Part shown: positions 1-11,300 of the stretch, in pieces | Position numbering within the stretch: position 1 is the stretch's first letter | Layout of the letters: each line of letters begins with the position of its first letter | Assembly: GCA_930367205.1 (NCBI GenBank) | Contig: OV884012.1 | Span: forward strand, 58,549,239-58,613,238 | Length of the DNA: 64,000 bases | Direction of reading: 5' to 3' | Origin: Acanthosoma haemorrhoidale | Lineage: Eukaryota; Arthropoda; Insecta; Hemiptera; Acanthosomatidae | Notes under the pieces: model-generated | The model's input: only the letters and a program-made list of their open reading frames with translations | What the model was told of the DNA's origin: nothing | The model's database searches: none | Position numbers and translations under genes: made by a program

Positions 1-979
1 TAAAATAGTACAGCTTACAGCTTTCGTCTTTTCATAAATAATTAATTTGTCTTATTAGTCATGGGGACATAGCAACACTTTCTTAGAGGATCATTAAGGA
101 TTGCGCATTGGCTTGGATTAAATAAACCAATAACATTTTATTTACAATAGCAATATAGGAAGTAACGCTATACATCATCAACTGTGGATTCTTGGAAAAC
201 TTATTTAATTACTAACTTGACAGTTATATCGTGATTAAATATAAAATTTCTAGTTTACTTTTTACGAATTTGTGTCGACCCTTGTTGAAGTGAGCTTGGG
301 TTTATCTGTGGCTTCGTCGTTGTTACATCTTCTATCATAGCGAAGGGTACTTGATGATAAACTGTAGTGATGTAAAAATGTATCTAATGGCATCCATCAT
401 GAAGTCTGGTTGGAGACCATCTCTTGACCATCTTCCGGATAACCTGCGCCGGTCCTGAGTCAGTGACTAGTTGGGTTTGGAAAATTTCTTGGCGTTTAAA
501 CAAAGTGGGTCAAAGTCCCGATTTAGGTGGACATACTCGTTACGATCACGAACTGAACAAACCTCATAAGGGGGCCTATTTCTAAGTATTTTTTTGCACA
601 CTAATCTATTCAAATCATCATAAAATAGTAGATATTAAATAATGTTCAGATTAACAGTAGGATGAATCTTTTTACCGATAAAATAAAATCATTTACAACA
701 TTAAAGATCATAACGATTTTTTGGCGATGGTTTTACTCGTTAACTACTGAAAAATATTGAAGAAACATTGAATAAGATCGACCTACTTAAAGGTTTCCAT
801 AATTAATGTCAAGAAAATAAAAATAGTGAAAAAAAAGAAAACAAAACTTACACAGAATAATTCATTAACAAGATGACAGCATGCATGTGATACGAAAAAT
901 ATCTGTGAGGGCCTTGACATTTCAGTCACTAAGAGAATTCAATGAGAAAATCTGAATCAGAAAGAGAACAATCGCCAGT
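1..979. other. Unassigned region, no gene seen
   Basis: AT-rich DNA with no ORF of note and no recognisable domain. A more GC-balanced stretch lies around 260-560. The 3' end of the Transib relic that follows on the minus strand may reach into this stretch, but I see no terminal inverted repeat. Confidence 0.4.
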
Positions 980-2830
980 TTCATCTAATCATAATTCGCT
1001 TAATTTTGTTTCTGGAGGAGGCTGCATTGTATTATATTGGGCACTTCAAGGTCTGGGAGTTCGCTGCGATTATTTTGTTTTCTTACATTAGCAATAACTG
1101 GATCAGAAGAAATTAGAAGCGTTATAAGTAGACTTCTATTTGTGTGTTCTAGGTTTTTTTTTCGAGTGTTATGTTAACGATATCTGCGTAAATCTTTATT
1201 GCTAGCTTCTTCTGATAATTAGCCTATTGGCACTAAATGAGATTTTATAATAGCTGATCCGAGCATAAAAATTGTATGCACAACTACTGACTTAAGGAAC
1301 CACGAGTAGAGATTAACATACAAGCTTTTAGTTTCTGTAGTGTATGGTTCAAATGCTGAAACTTTAATTTCGAAACCGGACGATATTACTTGTAGAATTA
1401 CAGCGAATATTCTGATAAGGGTTTCAATAACACCAGTTATCAAAGAACTCTTTGATGGGGTTTAGAAGAATCGCCATGTTCCCGTCAAGAGCCTGATCTA
1501 GGTTGTCGCTTGCCTTCGTTAAAGTCTAATTCAAGTCTGAATTTTTCAGACTTCCGCAAAACCATCTGCAATTTTTCATTTTCATCCCTAAATTGTCATT
1601 TCTTTTCATTCAAGCCCAGTCAATACGCTATGTGTAACAGGCACTAAAAACATACGAATCAAGTATGTAACGTGTCTAACCCAAAACTGTAGCGGACAAC
1701 ATTGTCTTCTATTTCTAGGATGTTATTCATCAAGTTTGGTGTCACCCAACAATGCAACATCTTTGACTAGACAGTGTTAGTCAAAGAGTTACAAATCTTC
1801 CCATCCACTATAGTTAAAATTAACTCACGAGTAACTGATTTCTCCTCCATGACACGATGTAACAGTTGTTGGTTTCAAATTTTCAATCTCTTCTAATATG
1901 ATGTGTGTTTTTGTTTGAGGAAAGGATGTATTTTCTTTTTCAAAAAGAAATTTTATCGGCCGAAAAAAATGTGTTGAGCCAGGGTCAGGATTTAACGGAT
2001 AGGATTTAAAGGATAGAGCGCATCTGTGGATACATTTTTATTGGGACGAAGGAAAACAAACATTGAAATCCATCATCGCTCAGGTCACCTGAAAATTTTT
2101 GCTTATATCGGCTGTGACCTGAACTGCCATCGCAGCCCCATATGATTAGTTTGGTGAATATAATTTGCCCTGTGTTCACTAAACTCTGAAGTACCTTATC
2201 CTGTTCCAACAGCCTACGTGCAGTGTGGTCTAAAAGGGGTTGAAATGATAATTATGCTCCGTAACCCGAACACAATCCTCACTTACGGAACGCCACTTTC
2301 TAGCATTTCTTAGCTTGTGATACGATCATGCCCAACACCGAGAAGTCTTCATTCGTAGCCATTGGCTGGATGTTTTTGGTTGATCTGTAGTCAATAAATA
2401 TAGCGAGTGCTACATCTGGGGTAAGGGAAATCGAACCGATTTTGTATTCTTTTGGCATAAGCAAGTTGACAAGGCAGTCAGTCCCTGGTCGATGTGAAGC
2501 AGCGACTTTCTTTCGCCCTGCAGCCAGAAAGGGCAGCTCAGCTGCACAGGTCAACAGGAAGTCTTCCACCTTCCTCTTTTTAGACTTAGCATTCAGCTCT
2601 TCAAAAACATTTTAAGGACGCATCCTAAGGATTCAGGTATCTTTAGGGGATTATACTTTATCCGAAATAGTAAAGGAAAAATCCTATTTATCTGACCAGG
2701 AAGAGAACTTATATAAAAAAAGATTTTTCCTGTGAAATCTCTATCATCTCTACCCAATTTTAACAGAATATCTAATAACGGCATCTTTCAACTGGCTAAC
2801 GGTCATTTGCATTATTTTTAGTTACATACC
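980..2830 (-). mobile_element. Transib-superfamily DNA transposon relic (RAG1-like transposase)
   Basis: The minus strand holds decayed pieces of one transposase in the correct order. From high to low coordinates they are: an N-terminal piece near 2784-2300; a catalytic-core piece at 2209-2006 with CDGSSGHS, matching the W-x-x-DGSSGHS first catalytic Asp region of Transib/RAG1-type enzymes; a piece around 1640-1500 containing GLNE-K and a basic helix; and a piece at 1443-1219 ending in LVPIG. About 50 nt of frameshifted sequence after LVPIG (near 1170-1215) reads SEEASNKD, which fits the catalytic-Glu neighbourhood. Many stops and frameshifts separate the pieces, so it is inactive. No TIR or 5-bp target duplication was found. 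The family call is my recognition of motif order; a protein-profile search of the minus strand against Transib and RAG1 cores would settle it. Confidence 0.72.
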
Positions 2831-3974
2831 AACAAAATCCTTCCACGCTATTTTAAATGTTTTTTCTGAAAAGAAATAAAAATGAATTATGAATTTCCAT
2901 TGTGGTTCATCTAAATATCATTCCCAGGTCACGATCACTATACAATAAAGTAACTATCAATTACTGCGTTGATATATTAAATAATTAAACGGATACTTAA
3001 CATGTCCTGCGAGTAAACCAAATGAGAGAGTAGGTAAAAGGTTGAGCCAATATGCATTTATTATAAGAATAAATGCAGAGAGTTTTAGATTGATCAAATA
3101 TAAAAACATTAAAAGCGCAAAAATTAAAAAAATACTACAAAATTTTATGCAACAAGTTTTATTTAATAATGTTTATGCGATAATCAATTTAAAGAAGTTC
3201 CTTTCTCGTTAGGCAGGTATAAAAATATTCACTGTTTGTTCACATTTGGACCCGAGCCATCACACGTTCAGTTGTTGGGCTGGCATGAAACACGATGTAC
3301 GAAACAGCTTGTTCATATGTACAACCTTATACTGGAGAAAATATTCTACATTGGTCAGATTTCATGGTCTGTGTCAACAAGTGGAAATCTCTCTTCATAG
3401 CTCAACATATGTTGTAATTATTTCTTCATTAAATAATGGATTTATTTGTTTTACAGTATCAACAAACATTCAGAAGCCCAATCACAGCACAGGTGGTGAA
3501 ACATGCCAAAAAAATACGAATAATAGTATCTTTTGCAAAAAAAAAAAAAGAAAACTTAGTTCGATGTGAAAAAAATATACAATAACATCCAATAAAACAT
3601 AAATAGATGATAAAAAGCCAACGAAAAAACCAAACACATATAATAAAAATGGCTCGGTTTCCTTATGATAGAACCAAACGGAATAGCATAAAATAGAAAT
3701 CCGGTGTTTGCCAATATTTTGGATATATACGATGTTTTTTATCTTCTAGAAAAGCGATTTTTAGTGACCGAAATTTCTATACAAATAAAATGAATTATAC
3801 AGTCAAAAATATCGAATAGTTTTTTCTTCAGTATCTCTAGATATCGTTCCGTTATTTTCTACATCCTTTATTTTACTCATTTATATAACAAAATTGCAAT
3901 TCAGTTCATAATTGATGTAATAAAAGTAAAATGTTTAAAGTGGCGGAGTTGTTGAACCTTGGATCAGCTAGTTA
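2831..3974. other. Intergenic, no gene seen
   Basis: AT-rich sequence with short random ORFs and an A-run near 3537-3549. Nothing in it resembles a domain, an RNA gene or a complete repeat. Confidence 0.5.
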
Positions 3975-4003
3975 TTAGAAGGTCGAAAGGAGTATGTGGT
4001 TAC

Positions 4004-4250
4004 CAATGAGAAGGGCACACTTCTGTGCAGTCCTGCCTGCGTGCGGGTACACGAGACCTGCAACAATCACGCAGGAGTTGGCGAGGTCTGCAAGAGCGAT
4101 GTTGCCCAACAGCATGTAGGCAGCCCTAGGCTCTGCGTCGCCAAGCAGCAGCCCCGAAGAGAGGAGGACGCACAGGTTGGCAGCTGCCGAAGGGACGCAC
4201 AGGGCCACGATGCCCCAGGTGTAGCCAGCTCGGAGGGCCGCCTCGTCCAT
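4004..4250 (-). CDS. Class A GPCR, first coding exon (TM1-TM2 to start of TM3)
   Basis: Translation from ATG at 4250 gives about 82 codons of a seven-helix receptor start. A short N-terminus leads to TM1 with an Asn in the N1.50 position (AAANLCVLL). TM2 follows with LADL, its Asp fitting D2.50. A first extracellular loop then carries a Cys fitting C3.25 just before CALLIG. A splice donor (ATTG|GTAACC) ends the exon at 4004 in phase 1, and reading past it soon leaves receptor-like sequence. The exon is strikingly GC-rich against its surroundings. No other exon of this receptor is visible; they would lie at coordinates below 4004, where Transib DNA lies instead, so this is either a long-intron gene continuing outside the window or an isolated, broken exon. 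The ligand cannot be guessed. The opposite strand is also open here and is a shadow. Confidence 0.5.
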
Positions 4251-4904
4251 TACTGTCCCTCTACAGCCGCTGGCATAACCACTTTAGATAGTATCGCTAT
4301 CAACTAGCTGATCTATGGATCACTAGTCTTCTCCTTTGCAGGCTTCCGTTGCTTTTTTTCAAAACCGGAAACGCTCGTATTCACACGTATGCCAGCCCTT
4401 CTAAGCCTTTGTGAGTCCCCTGTTAGACATGAGATTTTACATAGAGGTTCTATTAGCTAGTGGTAAGATCTATCAGAATGATCGTATAAGAAAAGTGGCG
4501 CAAGAACCAATAAATGTGACTGTAACTCTTATTTTTCCTTACAGTACAGTATTTCTTGATTTGCACAGTGTTTGTTAAGGATGATCTAAGTGGGTACATA
4601 CTCGCCTATCTGTATGCTACTATGAACTACAGGTATAGTATTTTGTAAAATCTGGAGGAAATATCTGACATTGGAAATTACGTTTGGTCTGGACATTTTC
4701 AACAAGGCTTTGATTATTCTGATTTCAATTGTGGGGATCAATGAAACATTACTGCAATTCAGCTTACCGGACAAGATATACTTCATGCAGAAAGAACTAA
4801 AACTTCAATGATCTGAGTGCATTTGTCGTGGACAAGAAGCCACTATTAAATCAAGATCATAAAAAAAAAAACATATAAAGCAATCAAAGATCAGCTAGCA
4901 AAAC
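4251..4904. other. Intergenic, no gene seen
   Basis: No ORF or repeat I can name. If the GPCR exon is real, its promoter and 5' leader would lie just above 4250; no TATA box is evident there. Confidence 0.4.
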
Positions 4905-5460
4905 AACAAAGTGGTATCATTTTTCTGCTTTCTTGTCCTGGAGGCCCAGGGAAAACAATTTAATACTGCCCAAAATAGGGCTCAGGGAGAGCTTGCACTT
5001 GCCATAGCCTCTTCTGGAATTGTCATGGCGTTGTATCTCAACACTCCACACTTAAGTTACCATATTACTTTGCTAGACCTTCAACATAAGAAGGGCAGGG
5101 CCGATACTCAAGATAGGTAAATTAACTGTATGAAATGAATGTACCATGGCTCACAAGAAAGCTCTAAAGGTTCTTGACGTCACTCTGAGAGATGTGGGAG
5201 GAAACAACAACCCGATGGGAGGAGTGCTGGGAGACTCCTCTATAGAGACTTTAGTCAAACTGCCCATAATCCCGAAGTCAACATTGGGATGAGAGCTCAT
5301 TTTTGCTCAAACCACTACAGACAAGAGAAGGTAGATTAACAGTCAGGTTTTCTAGCAAGATAAAGTTGGCATCTGATTTTTGGAAGCTGTTGTTGAGGTG
5401 TAGTATACCCAACTGTTTTCCAAAGCCATCACAATTAAATTAGTTGCAGGATAGAGTCAG
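4905..5460 (+). mobile_element. Helitron relic: PIF1-type helicase fragment
   Basis: In one frame the sequence around 4930-4955 reads CPGGPGKT, a Walker A motif. After a frameshift it continues with ELALAIASSGI, and near 5150-5210 with MAHKKAL...TLRD...NNNPMGG, followed by PIIPKST. These are, in order, the landmarks of the PIF1-like helicase domain of Helitron Rep/Hel proteins (Walker A, the LA-ASSGIA strand, the T-MAHK helix, the gap before the LP-IP-ST segment). At least two frameshifts and several stops break it, and the Rep domain is absent. It is a dead fragment. A genuine cellular PIF1 is unlikely because the MAHKKAL-type segment is typical of Helitrons. Confidence 0.72.
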
Positions 5461-6015
5461 TCTTGCCACTAAAAAAAGAAATCTTCAAAATAAACAAGAA
5501 AATACTTACCACGATGCCAGGTGTATTCAATAAATACAAGACTATGAAAGTGGGATCTCTAATTATTTTACTATGGAACCATGACCCACCAAAATTTTCA
5601 TCATTGAGTCATATTAAAGGAAAATAGAATATCAGATAGGAATTGTTTAGTATTACTTTAATGATTTTTTTATTATACAATTGATCAATTTACAATATTT
5701 ACATATCATATAATTAGCATATAGTATATTTGCAATTGTTCTAGATAAAGTATAACTAATCTATATAATTTTGGAAAATATATTTAAAAATTCAATAATT
5801 TATTTGAAAATAGCATTTGACAATCACCATTATTCTGAATCATCTTATTGTGGAGGAAACATGATGGAAAGATGGAACACTAGGTTTGTCAGGTGATTCA
5901 GTTAATCAGAAAACTTGACATTTCTCCAGGATATTCCGGTAAGTTATCCACCACAGGTACAAAAGCTCACCACTCTTCTTTTTATGGAATTATGTTTATT
6001 GAACTTTTGTTATCT
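5461..6015. other. AT-rich intergenic sequence
   Basis: Very AT-rich, with no ORF and no recognisable element. A simple region between two transposon relics. Confidence 0.4.
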
Positions 6016-6180
6016 ACTCCATTCTAGAACTGTTGGTGTCTTCTAGCTGTGTTTTTTGTCATAGGACTGAATAGTTGGGCACCATACAGCTGTTGTATAT
6101 CATCATCACCTTTGAGACATAGTGATAAATTGGCTGAAGTCAAAAGATGTGAAAGCCAGTAAGACTTTTTACACTTGCTT
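6016..6180 (-). mobile_element. Jockey-type LINE scrap (C-terminal ORF2)
   Basis: On the minus strand about 50 codons read WLSHLLTSANLSL, then a damaged stretch, then LYGAQLF and a stop. This aligns with the C-terminal third of the LINE ORF2 at 52000-54624 in this same window, which reads YRLTHLLTSPNLSLRLK and LLYGAPLF. It is therefore a truncated, decayed fragment of the same or a closely related family, in opposite orientation. Confidence 0.65.
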
Positions 6181-6795
6181 GAGTTTTGTCCTGAAGTGTA
6201 CAGATCAACAGAAGTGCCTGCACATTTTAATGTCCAAAATAACAATTCAAAATAATAATAAATCATATAATATTTGGTTGCTTATGGAGTATTGCTGTTA
6301 TCTACCGTATAGTGAGATCACCTCTGTCCTGTTTTAGTACTTCTAAGTCCCTTCAAGCATAACAGAAATACTTCAAATTTGCATAGGAGATTGAACCATT
6401 AAGGTCAGATACAGTTTAAGTTCTTAATTCAGCCAGATCAGGTCCTGTGGCTTCTAAAAACTAGTTTTTTTTTTGTCATTATTAGACCCTGTATAATGTA
6501 CCTTATGGTTTAAATTGATCTTAAGTGGCGCAACAATTTTGAAATTCGTGAAATAGATCGCACAGATTCAATGGTCTATCAATGTCTGGTTATTGAAGAA
6601 TCGCAACTGTTGGAAATATCTGCATTAAATTCTTCATGTCATCTCCAATCAGTGTAAAACTAAATTTGTGTACCTAAAACTTATTTTTTTTACATTTTTA
6701 GACTCTGTGCAATGCATTTTAGTAAAGTGTATTTTTCATATTAAAAGGTGGAGATTTCTTTTCCTTTTCATAAATTTTCCTTCTATTATTATCTG

Positions 6796-8021
6796 AAGGG
6801 TGTCCCAGAATTAACACGATTTGAATTTGCCGCCATTTGTGTAGTAAAAAACAATTTGACAGCTGACAGTTTAGGGTTAGTAAAAATGGAGCGTTACACG
6901 ATAGAACAAATTGTCTTTATTGTTGAACATTATCTCAAAAATAATGAAAGTTTGGCGGCCGCAGTTTGAAAATTTCATACAAAATATGGTCGGAATAGTG
7001 TTTTGACTTCATCAACTGTGAAGAGATTAATTGAAAAACTTAGGGAGACTGGATCAGTTGGAGACACTAAACACACTGGTCATCCAAAACAAGCTGTTCA
7101 AATGCCAATATCGAAGCAGCGCGTGAGACTGTTGTTGAAAATCCAGGAACATCAATTCGGCGTCATAGACAAGAATTGCAAATTTCAAGAAGCTATCTAC
7201 AGCTATCTATCTATATACTCACTTAAGATCTGGGTCTCCATGCTTACAAAATTCAGTTGACACAACAATTGAAGCCTAATAACCATATACAGCGAAGAGA
7301 GTTCGTTGAATGGAATTTTCATCTTGATGGGTTTGTTAATCGACAAAACTGTCCCATTTGGGGTTCAGAGAACCCACATGTGATTGTCGAAAAACAAATG
7401 CATCCACTACATGTCACTGTTTGGTGTGGATTTTGGGTTGGAGGCATCATTGGACCATACTTTTTTGAAAATGAGGCTGGTCAAGCAGTGACTGTTACTG
7501 GTGCTCGATATCGTGACATGATAACACAGTTCTATGTGCCGAAATTGGATGATATTGATGTGGCCAATATGTGGTTTCAACAAGATGGTGCCACATGCCA
7601 TATAGCCCATGAAACAATTCAAATACTGCATGAGACATTTCCAGGTCGTGTACTCTCTTGTTTCGGTGATCAAAATTGGCCCCCTAGATCGTGTGATTTA
7701 ACACCTTTAGATTTCTTTTTATGGGGTTATTTGAAGTCAAAGGTGTATGTAAACAAGCCCACATCCACCTGTGCATTAAAAGAGGAAATTCAACGTTGCA
7801 TCAACGAAATTCAACCACATTTATGCCAAATGGTCATGGAAAATTTCGAGAAAAGAGTGCGTATGTGCCAGCAAAGTCGTGGAGGCCATTTGCCCGATGC
7901 TTTATTCCATAAATAACCCTATCCTATTTACTTTATAATTCAATAAAAAAATAACGACTAAAATTCTAAAAACTGTGTTTTCTATTTAAATCAAATCTTG
8001 CGTTAATTCTGGGACACCCTT
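6796..8021 (+). mobile_element. Mariner (IS630-Tc1-mariner) element, DD41D type, inactive
   Basis: The ends are inverted repeats beginning AAGGGTGTCCCAGAATTAAC; the first 20 bases match perfectly at 6796-6815 and 8002-8021, and similarity continues inward. The right side is followed by TA (8022-8023), as expected for a TA duplication; the left flank is TG, a one-base decay. The element is about 1.23 kb and holds one broken transposase gene. It lies directly downstream of the minus-strand EB-type gene whose stop is at 8351. Confidence 0.88.
6886..7916 (+). pseudogene. Mariner transposase pseudogene (DD41D)
   Basis: The reading frame starts at ATG 6886 (MERYTIEQ). It has an N-terminal helix-turn-helix region (around STVKRLIEKLRETG), then the catalytic core ending at TAA 7914-7916. 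The second catalytic Asp is in WFQQDGA and the third in TPLDFF; 41 residues separate them, which places it in the DD41D group of the superfamily. Breaks: an in-frame TGA at 6967-6969; at least one frameshift between about 7085 and 7215; a TAA near 7227 in the restored downstream frame; and an internal deletion near 7311 that joins the VEW helix directly to NFHLDGF. The deletion removes the segment that should hold the first catalytic Asp, so it cannot encode an active enzyme. Codon content is otherwise clean, suggesting fairly recent loss. Confidence 0.88.
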
Positions 8022-8350
8022 TATTTATACGTGAATTTGTAATTAGTATTTTAGTTATTTAATATTGACCTTAGTTGGGTACTTGTATATTAGCTGCATT
8101 AGTTTCTATTTAGTTTACAGTTTAATATTTAATTAATAAAATATTTTGTACTAAAATATTTGGTTAATTTGTGCTCATTTATTATTACTTTGTATGATAC
8201 TAAAGTCGTGACCTGCAAACTATGCTAGGCCCACGAACAATTTCACAACATGGCCATGTGCTTACACCTCATTCACAATAATGAATTTAATTGTGTTACC
8301 TGTAAGGATTTTAAAAATAAATTATCTGCTGCAAAAATAAATTTTTAAAT

Positions 8351-11300
8351 TTAATTGTATGTTGATAGATTTATGTATTTTTGTACTCCAAAACTCATTA
8401 AAATATTTATCATTATTACAGTAAGCACCCCTCCTATCTTATTTGAACAATTTCTATCTGAAACAAATAAATGGTTATTTTAGAGAATAGCAATTACATT
8501 AGATTCACAATTTTTGTATTTATTTTTAGATGTTTTTTTAATCCATCGAAACCATATAAATATTAACTTACCTAACAAACAGATATTTAAATCTTCATGG
8601 TATCCTGTTGCACACTTACAATATCCATTAGAACAAACAATAGTATTTCGATAATCCTCTCCAATGAAACATTGAGAACTATTGCTGCATTGATGTTGTA
8701 ATCCTAAAAAAAAAAGATGAATCAGTGAAATAGAGATCCGCACAGCAAGCGTAAATTTAGTAAACCTAACACCTGGTTTTATGGCAGTATAATATAAGTC
8801 AGATGTAGATCTCAAAATAATGTTTACATAAACAACAGTCTTTCAAAAAAAAAAAAAATCCGTAATTTCCTAGTAAATTTTATTTAGTCACCCTTTAACG
8901 TTTTTTGTATTATTCATCATTCCCAAGGGTTCAAGATGTAAAATAAAATTCATGAGGAACACACATTTAACTTACACTCAACAATGACAAATGTCATAAC
9001 ATATAACAGTAAAAAATACAATTGTCCAATTAAAAAATATACTGTGACAATATTTATCTGGTCAAATGAAGTTTCATTTTAAAATAAATATCTGGTTAGA
9101 AAGAATATGTACAGTATATGCCTTGGGAATAAAACCCCTGGAGAAAACTACTTTTCATGTGTTGGAGGTAGGTTGTCCATAAATAGGAGAGAGAGACAGG
9201 TTATTTTGAAAATCAATATTTGCTCTTGAAATAGTTGTTACTTACGTTTTGATGGGATACAGTAGTTTTCAAAATGATACCCAGGTAAACAATGGCAATG
9301 TCCTTGAAAACAATGACCTTCTTTACCTAATCGTCCTGTGCACTGTAAGTCACTTACACATTCATCTTTTATTTGTTGTATGGCTATAAAAATAAATAAA
9401 TGTAAATAACTTAACTCTATAGTGTAATTTTTGAGAAAATATTTTGCTATACATACTTTGTAAACATTTAGATTGATGAGTGTCTGGTACATATCCTTGA
9501 TCACAAACGCATCTATCATCTTTACAAATTGAGTTCGGCAGAGAGGCACAGTCATACTTTGAATGACAATGGGCTCCAACCACTGAAAATTGCCAAATTT
9601 GATTTCAAAGTTCTCAGAAAATAAGACATAGTCAATTTTTAATGAAACAACCAATACACTTTAATAAAGTAGATCAATAAACTAAGCGTATTTTTACAAA
9701 TTAAATAATGAATTTTTTTTTTTTATTATGTGATAAAATGATTATGCCTCGTTGAATAAATGATTATTGCGTCGTTTTTATTGAATAAATAAAAATGCTA
9801 AAACAAATTACATAGTAATTTTTTCATGAAAAAATATAATATTAAATATTTCTTTTTAAAAAAAATAAGCTTCTATAGCCTGATGTCCCACACCATTAAT
9901 TTATTCTAAATAAAATTCATACATGGCTTGTATATCACACATAATTCTAATATTTATTTTCTTAATTTAATTGAAGTTTCCGCTAATAAAAATTAAAGCA
10001 ATTAACTTATATTTGAACTTATAATGTTTTGAAAAGAATTATGGTTTAATGCTTATAATTAGCATTGAAGTTTTATTTTAATTGTCTATTTCACTTTCTA
10101 ACTAATTTCAGCAAAAGTATTGCTGTATATTACAGTGATAATTCATCTTTGTTAAAATTTTAGTTCTTATTCATAAGGATTCAAAGGACATTTACACGAA
10201 GTTTATAAAAAATAATAGTTTATTTTATAATGTTATTAGTTGCCTTAGATATCTCAGCCTATACATTTTCATATCTGTGACATTACGTGGCTCATTACAT
10301 AGGGAACAGAGCTTGCCATTACCAGTTATCCGCCACTAACCACCTTGTATAGGTCAGTAGATTCGGTGTCCTTTCTTTTCCACGCTGGTAACACACACCC
10401 TGTGCCATTGGTCAGTGAGTGTCCATGATAGATATAATAATGGTATAGATTACAGTTGTAGTTTTGTATTGTAAAGTATTTCAGTTAAATGTTACTACTG
10501 TGTTATCTATTTTAGAAGCCCATTAAAATATTTATATTATCACATATTTTTGAAAATTGTATTATCTATAACCTCTCATACCTGTTAAAATATTGTAGAG
10601 TGTTCAGTGGGTATTTTAGTTGATGAATTTGTTTAGGTCCATGAACAAAAAATGTTAGGTTTTACTGTGAAATTATATATGTCTGAATCTGGTGAGAATT
10701 TATAGAACATTTTGGAGACTGAATCTCCAATAATAAATAAATTACTGTGGTTAAAATATAATATAGTTTTTCTTAAAACCTAGGCATTACAATAATGCTA
10801 CATTACAACAGTGCCCAACCACTCACCCACGTCTAATTGCAAGGCTAAATATGAACTCCTAACTTAATATTGTAGAGTTTTATTGGCTCATAGCAAATCA
10901 CCCTTGCATGGTAGTAATAGCTGTAAAACTTACATGCTGTACATGATTCACCATCCTCACTCACAATAAAATTTTCTTTACATTCACATATTTGTTGCAT
11001 CTCACAGTAACTGTTGTCCACAAAACAGTCGTCATCGTATTTACACCTTTCTCCAATCAGGTATGCTATAAAAATTGTTTTAATCATTTAACATGTATTT
11101 ACGTCTACAATACAACATATATAATAAAATATTTTAGACTTTAATTTCATTTTAATTTTTCAGAATATCTCAAAAGTTAAGTTTTTACTTCTTGAATAGT
11201 TCTAAGTTAAGATCATTCACTAATATTCTAGGAATTCTCCCTCTTCATGAATAATGTTTTGGTTCAGATTGCGGTAACAGGAGGTTTTAGAAAAATAGGT

